64,000 bases of DNA, from the NCBI RefSeq assembly GCF_000717055.1, contig NZ_JNXI01000025.1:34465-98464 (forward strand), given 5' to 3'. This document shows positions 7,860-17,516 of this stretch, piece after piece. Below the pieces are notes generated by a model. It was not told where the DNA came from. It saw only the letters and a list, made by a program, of their open reading frames with translations, and did not search any database. The stretch comes from Streptomyces iakyrus (GTDB taxonomy: Bacteria > Actinomycetota > Actinomycetes > Streptomycetales > Streptomycetaceae). Within the stretch, counting starts at the first letter, position 1, and each line of letters starts with the position of its first letter. Position numbers and translations under genes: made by a program.

Positions 7860-9307
7860 CGGCACGGCAGCCGCTGTTCGTCGGCGGCTCCTGGGTGGAG
7901 CCGGACGGCGGGCACTACGAGGTGACCGACCCGGCGACCGAGGAGACCGTCGGCTGGGCGCCGGAGGCCTCGCGGGACCAGGTGCTCGCGGCCTGTGCGG
8001 CGGCCCGCGAGGCCTTCGGACCGTGGTCGCGCACCGCACCGGAGGAGCGGGCCGCGGTCCTCGGCCGGGCGGCGGGGATCATCGCCGCCCGGCGAGAGGA
8101 GTACGCGTCACTGGCTCAGGCGGAGACCGGAGCGACCTTCGGCACCGCGCGCGGCATGCAGGTCGGCGTCGCCGCCGCCCGCTTCCGGCGCTACGCGCGC
8201 GTGGAGCCCGCCGAGTGGGCGATCACGCCCCAGATCAACGAGGCCGGGCCGATGGGGAAGGCCGGTGTCGTGGGCGCCCTGGCCGTCCGGCAGCCCGTCG
8301 GGGTCGTCACCTGCGTCACCTCGTACAACAACCCCTGGGCCAACCCGGCCGGAAAGGTCGCGCCCGCCCTGGCCATGGGCAACACGGTCGTGGTGAAGCC
8401 GGCCCCGCAGGATCCGCTGTCGGTCTACCGGATGGCGCAGGCGCTGGAGGAGGCGGGTGCGCCGCCGGGCGTGGTGAACATCGTGTCCGGCCGGTCGACC
8501 GCGGTCGGCGAGGCGGCCGTGGCGTCGCCGGACGTCGACATGGTCAGCTTCACCGGCTCCACGGCGGTCGGGCAGAGCATCGCGGAGGTGTGCGGGCGCG
8601 ACATGAAACGGCAGTTGATGGAGCTGGGCGGGAAGGGCGCCGCGGTCGTCTTCGACGACGCCGACCTCCGCTCGGCCGTCGCCGGCATCGGCACCACCTT
8701 CTCCTTCTACAGCGGCCAGATCTGCACGGCACCGACGCGCGTCCTGGCGCAGCGCGGCATCCACGACCGGCTGGTGGAACAACTGGCCGCCTACGCGGAC
8801 CGGTTGAAGGTCGGAGACCCACGCGAGCCGGACACCGTCGTCGGGCCGGTGATCTCGGCGGCCCACCGGGAGCGGGTGGAGTCGTACGTCGAACTGGGCC
8901 GGAAGGAAGGCGCGGTGGTGGTGGCGGGCGGCGAACGCCCGGACCTGCCCCGTGGCTTCTACGTCGCGCCGACCCTCCTGGCGGACTGCACCAACGATAT
9001 GCGCGTGTCCCGCGAGGAGATCTTCGGGCCGGTGGTGGCCGTCGTCCCCTTCGACGACGAGGAGGAGGGCATCGCGCTCGCCAATGACACCGACTACGGG
9101 CTCATCGACTACGTCTGGTCGGGCGACGTGGCCCGGGCCTTCCGGGTGGCCCGGCGGCTGCGGGCCGGCGGGGTGGGCGTGAACACCGTCGGCCGCAACA
9201 TGGAGGCGCCCTTCGGCGGCTTCAAGAAGAGCGGCGTCGGCCGGGACGTCGGCTCCTACGCGCTGCACGCCTACAGCGAGGTGCAGGCGATCGTCTGGCC
9301 GGGCTGA
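7856..9307 (+). CDS. NAD(P)-dependent aldehyde dehydrogenase
   Basis: A 483-residue aldehyde dehydrogenase of normal family length. The general-base Glu256 lies in MELGGKGA and the catalytic Cys290 in GQICTAPTR, 34 residues apart as expected. The C-terminal NMEAPFGGFKKSGVGRD block is the usual dimer/substrate motif. The frame is open further upstream, but the GTG at 7856 inside the GTGA overlap with 6129-7859 gives the canonical start (TARQPLFVGGSW). As the last gene of the operon it most likely oxidises an aldehyde intermediate produced by the upstream oxidoreductases to an acid. Confidence 0.88.
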   Translation: MTARQPLFVGGSWVEPDGGHYEVTDPATEETVGWAPEASRDQVLAACAAAREAFGPWSRTAPEERAAVLGRAAGIIAARREEYASLAQAETGATFGTARGMQVGVAAARFRRYARVEPAEWAITPQINEAGPMGKAGVVGALAVRQPVGVVTCVTSYNNPWANPAGKVAPALAMGNTVVVKPAPQDPLSVYRMAQALEEAGAPPGVVNIVSGRSTAVGEAAVASPDVDMVSFTGSTAVGQSIAEVCGRDMKRQLMELGGKGAAVVFDDADLRSAVAGIGTTFSFYSGQICTAPTRVLAQRGIHDRLVEQLAAYADRLKVGDPREPDTVVGPVISAAHRERVESYVELGRKEGAVVVAGGERPDLPRGFYVAPTLLADCTNDMRVSREEIFGPVVAVVPFDDEEEGIALANDTDYGLIDYVWSGDVARAFRVARRLRAGGVGVNTVGRNMEAPFGGFKKSGVGRDVGSYALHAYSEVQAIVWPG

Positions 9308-9316
9308 CGCAACTCC

Positions 9317-9709
9317 TCAGCCGTCCAGGTCCACCCGCACCGTCAGCAAGTTCGTCCCGAGCGCCCGCACCCCCAGGCTGTTGACCCGGGGCAGCCCCCG
9401 CAGCCGCGCCACCGGATCGTCCTGCGGCATCAGATGGGCGGTGCCCTCGTGCCAGCGCCCGCGGATCCGCACCCGTACCCGCGGATCCGCCTTGATGTTG
9501 CGCACGTACTGCGACCGTTCGCCGAACTCCGACACCAGCCAGAAGGAGCCGCCGACGCGGCGCCCGCCCACCGGTGTCCGGCGGGGCTGTCCCGAGACGC
9601 GGCCCGTCGTCTCCAGGACCGTCTGGAGGGGCAGGCGGCGCAGGAGCGGGTTGAGGCGGCGCTGGACGGCGGTGGTCGCGCGGAACCTCAGGTCGGTGCG
9701 GCGGGACAT
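9317..9709 (-). CDS. Deazaflavin (F420)-dependent nitroreductase family protein
   Basis: A 130-residue protein of the Ddn/FDOR split-barrel family, with the typical TTGRVSGQPRRTPVG strand pair near residue 35 and NIKADPRVRVRIRGRWHEGTA near residue 75. Such proteins bind F420 and reduce quinones, nitro compounds or other acceptors. The frame stays open upstream, but the ATG at 9709 is preceded by AAGGAG and gives the family length. It converges with the aldehyde dehydrogenase, the two stops being only about 10 bases apart. It is one of several likely F420 users near fbiC. Confidence 0.8.
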   Translation of the reverse strand: MSRRTDLRFRATTAVQRRLNPLLRRLPLQTVLETTGRVSGQPRRTPVGGRRVGGSFWLVSEFGERSQYVRNIKADPRVRVRIRGRWHEGTAHLMPQDDPVARLRGLPRVNSLGVRALGTNLLTVRVDLDG

Positions 9710-9808
9710 CGGCTGCGGGTCTCCTTCGCACGAAGCGCTCACGGTTTCTGCAAGGGATCCTGCTTCAATGATCCCCCACGCGGCAACGAGGAGAGCGGGT
9801 GGCTGCGG

Positions 9809-10633
9809 ATGCGGATCGTGACCTGGAACTTGTGGTGGCGCTTCGGGCCGTGGCAGATGCGGCAGAAGGCGATCCTCACGGCCCTGCGGGAGCTGCGGCC
9901 CGACATCGTCGGACTGCAGGAGGTGTGGGCGGCCGGAGGCGAGAACCTCGCCGAGTGGCTGGCCGGTGAGCTGGGCCTGCACTGGGCCTGGGGCGCCTCG
10001 CCCGCCCCCGAGCGCTGGCAGCGGCGGATCGGGGACCCCACCGTCGGCATAGGCAACGCCGTGCTCAGCAGATGGCCGGTTCTCGACCAGGACGTACTGC
10101 CGCTGCCCGCCCCGGCCGACACGGACGACGGCCGCCTCGCCCTCTACGCCCGGCTGGCCGCCCCCGGTCACGAAGTGCCCTTCTTCGCCGCCCACTTCAC
10201 CTCCGCCCCGGCCGCTTCGGCGGTCCGCTGCCACCAGGCCGCCGCGCTCGCCGCCTTCGTCGCCCGGCACCGCGGCGACACCCACTTCCCGCCCGTCGTC
10301 ACCGGCGATCTCAACGCCTGGCCCGACTCCGACGAGGTCCGCCTCCTCGGCGGCTACAAGACCGCCCCGGCCGTGCCCGGCCAGGTCCTCCTCGACGCGT
10401 GGGAGTACGCCGCCCCGGCCGCCCCCGCCGCGACCTGGGACACGGCCAACCCGTACGTGGCACGCACCCTGGAGCCCAGCGTGCGCATCGACTACATCCA
10501 CGTGGGCCCACCCGGCCCCGGCGGACTCGGCCACGTCCGCGCCGTACGGCGGGCCTGCGACGCCCCGGTCGACGGGGTGTGGCCCTCCGACCACGCGGCG
10601 GTCGTCGCCGACCTGGGGACCGACACCGCCTAG
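9809..10633 (+). CDS. Endonuclease/exonuclease/phosphatase family protein
   Basis: A 274-residue EEP-fold protein. Ordered motifs are RIVTWNLWW at the N-terminus (Asn), GLQEVW near residue 38 (metal-binding Glu), GDLNAWPDSDE near residue 168 (Asp/Asn), and the C-terminal WPSDHAAVVADL (Asp-His). All catalytic residues of the fold seem intact, so it should be a metal-dependent phosphoesterase; whether it acts on nucleic acid or a small molecule is open. There is no signal peptide. The ATG at 9809 sits 10-15 bases after GAGGAGAG. Its TAG stop shares the bases CTAG with the stop of the convergent gene at 10630. Confidence 0.8.
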   Translation: MRIVTWNLWWRFGPWQMRQKAILTALRELRPDIVGLQEVWAAGGENLAEWLAGELGLHWAWGASPAPERWQRRIGDPTVGIGNAVLSRWPVLDQDVLPLPAPADTDDGRLALYARLAAPGHEVPFFAAHFTSAPAASAVRCHQAAALAAFVARHRGDTHFPPVVTGDLNAWPDSDEVRLLGGYKTAPAVPGQVLLDAWEYAAPAAPAATWDTANPYVARTLEPSVRIDYIHVGPPGPGGLGHVRAVRRACDAPVDGVWPSDHAAVVADLGTDTA

Positions 10634-12138
10634 TCGCGCCCCAGGAAGACCGGATTGGTGAACGCCGCCAGCGGCCCGGGGAGCGGTCCCGCGGCCGCCT
10701 CGTGGCGCAGTTCGGCCCGGACGTACGCCGCGTACGACGGTGTCGTCCGCCACTCGACCACGCCCGAGCCGGCCACCGGCAGCGGGGCGCCGGTGTGGAC
10801 GACGCCCTGGTCGGTGACGAGGCGGACCGTGCAGCGCGGGGCGCCGGTGACCTCCAGGCGGACGGTGACCGGGGTGTCGCGGCCGACGGTGAGCCGCTCG
10901 CCGATGCCCGCGTGCTCGCCGCGTCCGCCGGAGGCCCGCAGCGACAGCGCGACCCGCGCGGACTCGGCGACGTAGGAGCGCCCCGCCCGGATGCCCTCCT
11001 GGATGGCCTCCCGGGTCAGATCGTCGGCGAGGACGACCGTCTGGGGGCTGCCCACCGCGTCCGGGGAGCGGTGCGCGTCGCTGCTGCCCATGGCCGGGAT
11101 CCAGTCCCGCCCGTCCCGCACGGACGCCACCAGCATGCTGTCCCAGTCGGCCAGCGCCACCTCGTCGTCGGGCGTGTAGGGGCCGTTCCACACCTCGACC
11201 GCGTCCGCCTCGCCGAAGCCGAACTTCCAGTTGCAGCCGATGCAGGTGGCGTGCGGGTGGGCCGGGACGACCAGGCCGCCGGCGCGGCGGATCTGCCGGG
11301 CGAACCGGCCGAAGCGGTTGTCACGGGCCCGGTAGCGCCAGTCGACGAAGGTGCCCGGGTCGGTGCCGAGCGCGACCACGTGCCCGTTCCTGGTCGTGAC
11401 CTCCTCTCCGAGCATGACCAGCAGGTCGTCCCCGGCCACGTCGGCCCAGTGCGCGTGCGCGGCGTGCGTGTTGTGCTCGGAGGAGTTGATGAAGTCCAGG
11501 CCCGCAGCCCGGGCCAGCTCCCCGATCTCGGCGGGGGTGCGGCGGCCGTCGGAGTGCCAGGAGTGCAGATGGCAGTCGCCCCGGTACCAGGCCCGCCCCC
11601 GCCCCTTGGCCCGCTCCGGCGGATACACCGGCTCGACGGCCTCACCCGGCGCCCCGTACGTCAGCGTGACCGTGATCTCGTACGACAGGCCCTGCGGGGC
11701 GACCGTGTACGGGCCGAGCGCGATGTGCCAGGTGCCCTCGCGCACCGGGCCCGGGAGGTAGCCGGGCGTCGCGTCGTCCGCGCGGATGAAGAACTCCGTG
11801 CGCGCCCCGCCCGACCAGCCGCGGAAGCCCCGGCCGCCCAGCTCGGTGCCGCGGTCGTCGAAGACGCCGATGTCGAGGGCGTTGCCCAGGGTGCCGGCCG
11901 GGACGGACGGCCGGTCGTAGGTGTAGGCGACCTTCAGCTCCCGGACCCCGGCCGGGACCTCGACGGGCACGTACACGAAGTCCGGGGAGCCGGGCGGCAG
12001 CGTGCCGCGCACGGTCCTGCTCTCCTGGTCCCCGTCGGCCGCTGAAGCGAAGCTCACGCTTCCCAACGTAAGCGCGGCCGCCGCTCCCGTCACGAACAGG
12101 GCGCGCCGGCCGAGCCCGCCGTGGCTGTCCTCGCACAT
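10630..12138 (-). CDS. CehA/McbA-family PHP metallohydrolase, exported
   Basis: A 502-residue protein with a Tat-like signal peptide at the N-terminus (LGRRALF followed by a hydrophobic stretch to SFASA, about residues 10-36). A beta-rich region comes next, and a PHP phosphoesterase domain starts at GDCHLHSWHSD near residue 200 (metal-binding His residues), with SSEHNTH further on. CehA/McbA proteins include carbamate hydrolases, but the family is broad and this one is probably an extracellular phosphoesterase-like hydrolase. I chose ATG 12138 because it places the RR motif and hydrophobic core at normal distances; an upstream ATG would add 20 residues. It is single-gene and divergent from the LLM gene at 12324. 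Confidence 0.78.
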   Translation of the reverse strand: MCEDSHGGLGRRALFVTGAAAALTLGSVSFASAADGDQESRTVRGTLPPGSPDFVYVPVEVPAGVRELKVAYTYDRPSVPAGTLGNALDIGVFDDRGTELGGRGFRGWSGGARTEFFIRADDATPGYLPGPVREGTWHIALGPYTVAPQGLSYEITVTLTYGAPGEAVEPVYPPERAKGRGRAWYRGDCHLHSWHSDGRRTPAEIGELARAAGLDFINSSEHNTHAAHAHWADVAGDDLLVMLGEEVTTRNGHVVALGTDPGTFVDWRYRARDNRFGRFARQIRRAGGLVVPAHPHATCIGCNWKFGFGEADAVEVWNGPYTPDDEVALADWDSMLVASVRDGRDWIPAMGSSDAHRSPDAVGSPQTVVLADDLTREAIQEGIRAGRSYVAESARVALSLRASGGRGEHAGIGERLTVGRDTPVTVRLEVTGAPRCTVRLVTDQGVVHTGAPLPVAGSGVVEWRTTPSYAAYVRAELRHEAAAGPLPGPLAAFTNPVFLGRD

Positions 12139-12274
12139 GCTGCTGCTCCCAAGGTGTCGTCGGTGACAAGGCATGGGTGGTGCAGGGGTTGCGTGCAACC
12201 CTGGTATTCAGCCGTGAACGCCCGCGCACGGGAAGGGGATCGGCGGTTTTCGCCGAAACGGCGGCCGCCGAATG

Positions 12275-12286
12275 CCGACCGGTCGG
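12275..12286. promoter_or_regulatory. Palindrome CCGACCGGTCGG, candidate operator
   Basis: A perfect 12-bp palindrome that extends to an 18-bp near-perfect one (ATG...TAT flanks, one mismatched pair). It sits 38 bases upstream of the LLM gene at 12324, in the 185-base divergent gap with the PHP metallohydrolase gene. Its shape fits a TetR-family operator; no regulator gene is adjacent. Confidence 0.45.
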
Positions 12287-12323
12287 TATCGACAGTCGAC
12301 TCTCCCTCGGGTACAGATGAGCC

Positions 12324-13169
12324 ATGCGCATCGCCGTGACGATCTTCCTCACCGACGAGACGATCACTCCGACCCGGCTGGCCCGGGAGCTGGAGGACCG
12401 CGGATTCGCCGGGTTGTACCTGCCCGAGCACACCCACATCCCCGTGGAGCGGACCACGCCGTACCCGGCGGGCGGTGAACTGCCGCCCGAGTACGGCCGC
12501 ACCCTCGACCCCTTCGTGGCCCTCGGCCAGGCCGCCGCCGTCACCGAACGGCTCGGGCTCGGCACGGGCATCACGCTCGTCGCCCAGCACGACCCGATCG
12601 ACCTGGCCAAGCAGGTCGCGACCCTCGACCACCTCTCCGGCGGCCGGTTCACGCTCGGCCTCGGCTTCGGCTGGAACGTCGAGGAGGCCGCCGACCACGG
12701 CGTGCGGTGGAGCACCCGGCGCGAGCTGGTCCGGGACCGGATGGCGCTGATGCGCGCCCTGTGGTCGGAGGAACCGGTCGCATACGACGGGGAGTTCGGC
12801 GGCGTCCGGGCCAGTCACGCGTATCCGAAGCCCGTGCAGAAGCCGCGCGGTCCCGTCGTGGGCCCGCGCACGCTCGTCGGCGGGGCCGCCGGGCCCAAGC
12901 TGTTCTCCCACATCAGCGAGTACGCCGACGGCTGGCTGCCGATCGGCGGCCGGGGCCTCGGCGAGTCGCTGCCGGTCCTGCGCGCCGCCTGGGCCGACGC
13001 CGGCCGCGACCCCCAGGCCCTCCAGGTGGTCCCCTACGCCGTCCACCCGACCCCGGGCAAGCTCGCCCACTACGCCGACCTCGGCATCGAGGAGGTCGTG
13101 GCGCAGCTGCCTCCGGCGGGGGAGGCGGAGGTGCTGAAGACCCTGGACGGCCTGGCCGCCCACCTCTGA
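12324..13169 (+). CDS. LLM-class F420-dependent oxidoreductase
   Basis: A 281-residue luciferase-like oxidoreductase of the actinobacterial F420-dependent group, starting RIAVTIFLTDETITPTRLARELE. It has the typical LPEHTHIP segment near residue 33, HDPIDLAKQVATLDHLSGGR near residue 90, and a C-terminal block after GWLPIGG. It is a monocistronic gene directly upstream of a small membrane protein and fbiC, which supplies the F420 chromophore. The physiological substrate is unknown. Confidence 0.83.
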   Translation: MRIAVTIFLTDETITPTRLARELEDRGFAGLYLPEHTHIPVERTTPYPAGGELPPEYGRTLDPFVALGQAAAVTERLGLGTGITLVAQHDPIDLAKQVATLDHLSGGRFTLGLGFGWNVEEAADHGVRWSTRRELVRDRMALMRALWSEEPVAYDGEFGGVRASHAYPKPVQKPRGPVVGPRTLVGGAAGPKLFSHISEYADGWLPIGGRGLGESLPVLRAAWADAGRDPQALQVVPYAVHPTPGKLAHYADLGIEEVVAQLPPAGEAEVLKTLDGLAAHL

Positions 13170-13247
13170 CAACTTCCCGGCCCGGCAAGCCGGTTGGCGC
13201 CCCTCTACTAAACTACCGTTCAGTTCACCACGGGGGGAGAGAGCGTC

Positions 13248-13454
13248 ATGCGGCTTGCCTGGTTTTCCTGGCTCCTGCGTCATTTCACCGAGTACGGCTA
13301 CAGCCAGGGGCTGCTGCGTGCCGCGATCGGCACGACGGCCGTGCTGGTGACCGCCGCGCTGGTCTGGTTCGCCCTGCACCGGAACAGACCGGCCGCCGTG
13401 GCCGCCGCCTGCTTCGTCTCGGCCCTGGGCATCGGCTGGCTGGCCTTCCACTGA
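13248..13454 (+). CDS. Small membrane protein, 68 aa
   Basis: A 68-residue hydrophobic protein with two predicted membrane helices (about residues 22-42 and 48-66) separated by a short basic turn (HRNRP). A GGGGGAGAGAG ribosome-binding region precedes the ATG, which supports real translation. Upstream, AACT-N7-AGTT at about 13211-13225 may be a promoter or operator element. It lies 44 bases before fbiC. I recognise no family, and the position next to fbiC is the only hint of context. Confidence 0.65.
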   Translation: MRLAWFSWLLRHFTEYGYSQGLLRAAIGTTAVLVTAALVWFALHRNRPAAVAAACFVSALGIGWLAFH

Positions 13455-13498
13455 CGGGGCTGCCCCGAGCCTGATCAGCGCACTCGTATGCTCGAAGA

Positions 13499-16084
13499 AT
13501 GACGACTTCCGCGACCTCCGGAACCGGACCCACCGACAACTCCATGCGGCGCGCCCTGAAACGGGCCAGGGACGGTGTCTCGCTCGACGTCGCCGAGGCG
13601 GCGGTGCTGCTCCAGGCCCGGGGTGAGCAGCTGGAGGACCTGTCGGCCTCGGCCGGCCGGGTGCGGGACGCGGGGCTGGCGGCGGCCGGGCGGCCGGGCG
13701 TCATCACGTACTCCAAGTCCGTCTTCATCCCGCTGACCCGGCTGTGCCGCGACAAGTGCCACTACTGCACGTTCGTCACCGTCCCGGGCAAGCTGCGCCG
13801 GGACGGGCACGGGATGTTCATGTCGCCGGACGAGGTGCTGGACATCGCCCGCAAGGGCGCCGCCCTCGGCTGCAAGGAAGCCCTCATCACCCTCGGCGAC
13901 AAGCCGGAGGACCGCTGGCCGGAGGCGCGCGAGTGGCTCGACGCGCACGGCTACGACGACACCCTCGCCTACGTCCGGGCCATCTCCGTCCGCATCCTGG
14001 AGGAGACGGGCCTGCTCCCGCACCTGAACCCGGGCGTCATGAGCTGGACCGACTTCCAGCGCCTCAAGCCCGTCGCGCCCAGCATGGGCATGATGCTGGA
14101 GACCACCGCGACCCGCCTCTGGTCGGAGCCGGGCGGCCCCCACCACGGCTCTCCCGACAAGGAGCCCGCCGTGCGCCTGCGGGTGCTGGAGGACGCCGGG
14201 CGGTCCTCCGTGCCCTTCACCTCGGGCGTCCTCATAGGCATCGGCGAGACCTACGAGGAGCGCGCCGAGTCGCTGTTCGCGCTGCGCAAGGTCTCCCGCG
14301 CCTACCACGGCGTCCAGGAACTGATCATCCAGAACTTCCGCGCCAAGCCGGACACCGCGATGCGCGGCATGCCCGACGCGGAACTGGACGAACTGGTCGC
14401 CACGGTCGCCGTCGCCCGGCTCCTCATGGGGCCGAGCGGCAACATCCAGGCCCCGCCCAACCTCGTCGACGACGAGTACGAGCGGCTGATCGGCGCCGGC
14501 ATCGACGACTGGGGCGGGGTCTCCCCGCTCACCATCGACCACGTCAACCCCGAGCGCCCCTGGCCGCAGATCGAGCAGCTCGCCGAGAAGTCCCGGGCCG
14601 CCGGGTTCGAGCTGCGTGAACGGCTGTGCGTGTACCCGGAGTTCGTGAAGCGCGGCGAGCCCTGGCTGGACCCGCGGCTGCGCCCGCACGTGGCAGCGCT
14701 GGCCGACCCGGAGACCGGCCTGGCCCGCCCCGAGGCCCTCCCGCAGGGCCTGCCCTGGCAGGAACCCGAGGAGGTCTTCGTCGCGTCGGGCCGCACCGAC
14801 CTGCACACCTCCATCGACACGGACGGCCGCAGCTCCGACCGCCGGGACGACTTCGACGAGGTGTACGGCGACTGGGGCGCCCTGCGCGAGGCCGCCGCCC
14901 CGGGCATGACCCCCGAGCGCATCGACACCGACGTGCGCGAGGCCCTGCGCACGGCCGCCGACGACCCGGCGAGGCTCACCGACGACGAGGCGCTGGCTCT
15001 GCTGCACGCGGACGGCCCGGCGCTGGACGCGCTCGCCCGGGTCGCCGACGACGTGCGCAAGTCGGCCGTCGGCGACGACGTCACCTACATCGTCACGCGG
15101 AACATCAACTTCACCAACGTCTGCTACACGGGCTGCCGCTTCTGCGCCTTCGCCCAGCGCCGCACGGACGCCGACGCCTACACCCTCTCCCTCGACCAGG
15201 TCGCCGACCGGGCCCAGCAGGCCTGGGAGGTGGGCGCGGTGGAGGTCTGCATGCAGGGCGGCATCCACCCGGACCTGCCGGGCACGGCGTACTTCGACAT
15301 CGCGCGGGCCGTGAAGGAACGCGTCCCGGGCATGCACGTGCACGCCTTCTCGCCGATGGAGGTGGTCAACGGCGCGACCCGCACCGGCATGTCCGTCCGG
15401 GAGTGGCTCACGGCGGCCAAGGAGGCGGGCCTGGACACCATCCCGGGCACGGCCGCCGAGATCCTCGACGACGAGGTCCGCTGGATCCTCACCAAGGGCA
15501 AGCTGCCCGCGGCCGACTGGATCGACGTCGTGACGACGGCCCACGAGCTGGGCATCCGGTCGTCCTCGACGATGATGTACGGGCACGTGGACCAGCCCCG
15601 CCACTGGCTGGGCCATCTGCGCACCCTGGCCGGCATCCAGCAGCGCACCGGCGGCTTCACCGAGTTCGTGACGCTGCCGTTCGTGCACACGAACGCGCCG
15701 GTGTACCTGGCGGGGATCGCCCGCCCGGGCCCGACCATGCGCGACAACCGGGCGGTCACGGCCATGGCCCGGCTGCTGCTGCACCCGTACATCCCGAACA
15801 TCCAGACCAGTTGGGTGAAGCTGGGCACGGAGGGCGCGGCCGAGATGCTCCGCTCGGGCGCGAACGACCTCGGCGGGACCCTCATGGAGGAGACCATCTC
15901 CCGCATGGCGGGCTCGTCGTACGGGTCGTACAAGTCGGTGAAGGACCTCATCGCGGTGGCGGACGCCGCGGGCCGTCCGGCCAGGGCCCGCACCACCCTG
16001 TACGGGGACGTCGCCGAGGAGCGGCAGCGGGCGGCGGCCGCGTCGGACGGGCACCTGCCGGAGCTGCTGCCGGTGCTGGACTGA
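13499..16084 (+). CDS. fbiC: 7,8-didemethyl-8-hydroxy-5-deazariboflavin (FO) synthase, bifunctional FbiC
   Basis: An 861-residue fusion of two radical-SAM enzymes (CofG and CofH parts). The first cluster motif is Cys83-x3-Cys87-x2-Cys90 (CRDKCHYC), the second Cys542-x3-Cys546-x2-Cys549 (CYTGCRFC). The protein joins 5-amino-6-ribitylamino-uracil and tyrosine to make FO, the chromophore of coenzyme F420. Length and domain order match actinobacterial FbiC. The ATG at 13499 has only a weak ribosome-binding site. It ends 4 bases before the convergent membrane-protein gene. Several predicted F420-using enzymes lie within the preceding 13 kb. Confidence 0.95.
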   Translation: MTTSATSGTGPTDNSMRRALKRARDGVSLDVAEAAVLLQARGEQLEDLSASAGRVRDAGLAAAGRPGVITYSKSVFIPLTRLCRDKCHYCTFVTVPGKLRRDGHGMFMSPDEVLDIARKGAALGCKEALITLGDKPEDRWPEAREWLDAHGYDDTLAYVRAISVRILEETGLLPHLNPGVMSWTDFQRLKPVAPSMGMMLETTATRLWSEPGGPHHGSPDKEPAVRLRVLEDAGRSSVPFTSGVLIGIGETYEERAESLFALRKVSRAYHGVQELIIQNFRAKPDTAMRGMPDAELDELVATVAVARLLMGPSGNIQAPPNLVDDEYERLIGAGIDDWGGVSPLTIDHVNPERPWPQIEQLAEKSRAAGFELRERLCVYPEFVKRGEPWLDPRLRPHVAALADPETGLARPEALPQGLPWQEPEEVFVASGRTDLHTSIDTDGRSSDRRDDFDEVYGDWGALREAAAPGMTPERIDTDVREALRTAADDPARLTDDEALALLHADGPALDALARVADDVRKSAVGDDVTYIVTRNINFTNVCYTGCRFCAFAQRRTDADAYTLSLDQVADRAQQAWEVGAVEVCMQGGIHPDLPGTAYFDIARAVKERVPGMHVHAFSPMEVVNGATRTGMSVREWLTAAKEAGLDTIPGTAAEILDDEVRWILTKGKLPAADWIDVVTTAHELGIRSSSTMMYGHVDQPRHWLGHLRTLAGIQQRTGGFTEFVTLPFVHTNAPVYLAGIARPGPTMRDNRAVTAMARLLLHPYIPNIQTSWVKLGTEGAAEMLRSGANDLGGTLMEETISRMAGSSYGSYKSVKDLIAVADAAGRPARARTTLYGDVAEERQRAAAASDGHLPELLPVLD

Positions 16085-16088
16085 CGGG

Positions 16089-17498
16089 CTACTGGCCTCC
16101 GGCGTCGGCCGGCTGATGCACCGGCAGGGTGCGGCGGGCCGTGGCGCCGGGGGCCGCGGTGGGCGGTGCGGTCCTGCCGCGGCCCAGCCAGAGCAGCAGC
16201 AGGCCGAGGGTGCAGGCGAGTGCGGGCCAGTAGACGTAGCGGAAGTCCGTCGCGGGCATGATCGGCAGATAGCCGAGGATGTAGGCCGCCGAGCTGATGC
16301 CCAGCGCCCGCACGGGCAGGGCGAACAGGCCCCGGCCGGGGCGGATCGCCAGCACCAGCGCGACCGTGAGCCAGAACCAGCCGCGGAACAGCCACGGCAC
16401 GTCCTCGATCATGCCCTTGACGTACGTGCCGAGCGCGTCCTCCAGCCGGGGGTGCGCCACTGCGATGCCCAGGTCGTTGCGGGTGATCCCCGCCTTGTAC
16501 GCGTAGTCGGTCTCGAACAGCAGGGTCGTGAAGAGCAGCAGGCGGTACTGGAGATAGCCCGGCACGTGCCCGCCCATCTCGCGCAGCCACAGCGACGTGA
16601 TCGCGCCGGAGTCCCCGCGCAGCCCGTCGGCCGGGCGCCGGTAGCAGGCCCAGTAGGCGTCCGAGAGGGCGCCGACCCGCTCGCACTCCCGTGCGGAGGC
16701 CACGAGCCGGTCGCGCAGGGCGGGCGGCACGTCCGCCGACCGCAGCTCCTCCACGCTCAGCACGTGCACGAGGTCGTCGAGCATGATCTGGGCGCCCTGC
16801 TTGGTCTGGAGCGGCGCGGCGAACAGGGAGATGGCGGCGGCGGGCACGGCGAGCCCGGCCACGAGGGCCGCCGTGCACGCCACCCACGTACGGCGTCCGG
16901 GCCTGCCCCACAGGGCGAGGACCAGCATGACGAAGACGGGGGCCGCGGCCACGACGGCGTTCTTGCGCACCAGGATCGCGTAGGCGAGGAACAGCACGCC
17001 CAGCCAGAGCAGGCCCCAGCGCAGGGCCGGGCGAGGCGCGCCGTCCCGCAGCAGCAGGCCGGTGAAGGCGACGGCGCAGGCGGCCAGCAGCGCGAACGCC
17101 GCGTGTACGTCCTTCCACACCACCCCGGCGAAGTTCAGCACGAAGGGCGCGAGCCCCACGCCGAGCACGGCGAGTGACCCACTGCGGCTCCGCGTCAGCT
17201 CCCACACGCACCGGGCCAGCACCCACAGCGCGCCCCAGAGGACGGCGGACTGGAGGACGAGCATCGACGTGACCGACCCGGTCAGGGCGATGAGCGCCCG
17301 CCACACCAGGCTCAGCACCGGTGGATGCCAGTCGGTCAGGGGGGCCTTGCCCTGGGCCTGCCGGAGCTGGTCGAGACTGTCGGGACTCAGGAACCCGGGG
17401 GCGAAGACGAGGACCGTGGCCAGGCAGCAGAGCGCGGCGACGGCAGCCAGACCCCAGACCCAGCGCTGCGTAGGCGCCACCAGCGGCTTTTGTCCCAT
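16089..17498 (-). CDS. Polytopic membrane protein, probable GT-C-type glycosyltransferase
   Basis: A 469-residue protein with about ten predicted membrane helices. The first extracytoplasmic loop carries PGFLSPDSLDQLRQAQG and DWHPP, the acidic-loop arrangement seen in GT-C glycosyltransferases that use polyprenyl-phosphate sugars. There is no similarity to transporters that I can see. The upstream gene on the same strand is a GtrA flippase, with a GT2 polyprenyl-phosphate glycosyltransferase divergent beyond it. The three together have the make-up of a three-component glycan-modification system in which this protein would attach the sugar outside the membrane. The enzymatic role is inferred from context and loop motifs, not proven. 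Confidence 0.65.
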   Translation of the reverse strand: MGQKPLVAPTQRWVWGLAAVAALCCLATVLVFAPGFLSPDSLDQLRQAQGKAPLTDWHPPVLSLVWRALIALTGSVTSMLVLQSAVLWGALWVLARCVWELTRSRSGSLAVLGVGLAPFVLNFAGVVWKDVHAAFALLAACAVAFTGLLLRDGAPRPALRWGLLWLGVLFLAYAILVRKNAVVAAAPVFVMLVLALWGRPGRRTWVACTAALVAGLAVPAAAISLFAAPLQTKQGAQIMLDDLVHVLSVEELRSADVPPALRDRLVASARECERVGALSDAYWACYRRPADGLRGDSGAITSLWLREMGGHVPGYLQYRLLLFTTLLFETDYAYKAGITRNDLGIAVAHPRLEDALGTYVKGMIEDVPWLFRGWFWLTVALVLAIRPGRGLFALPVRALGISSAAYILGYLPIMPATDFRYVYWPALACTLGLLLLWLGRGRTAPPTAAPGATARRTLPVHQPADAGGQ

Positions 17499-17516
17499 AT
17501 GCCGGATGTTAGCGGC

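Noticed and set aside
1857..9307. Assigning the catabolic block to a named pathway (steroid, terpene, carbamate)
   Set aside because: The enzyme families are too broad; no diagnostic enzyme such as a ring-cleaving dioxygenase, CoA ligase or P450 is present.
13475..16054. An 859-codon open frame antisense to fbiC
   Set aside because: High G+C leaves long antisense frames open; its translation is low-complexity (Gly/Arg/Val/Asp) with no motif, while the sense frame is a clear FbiC.
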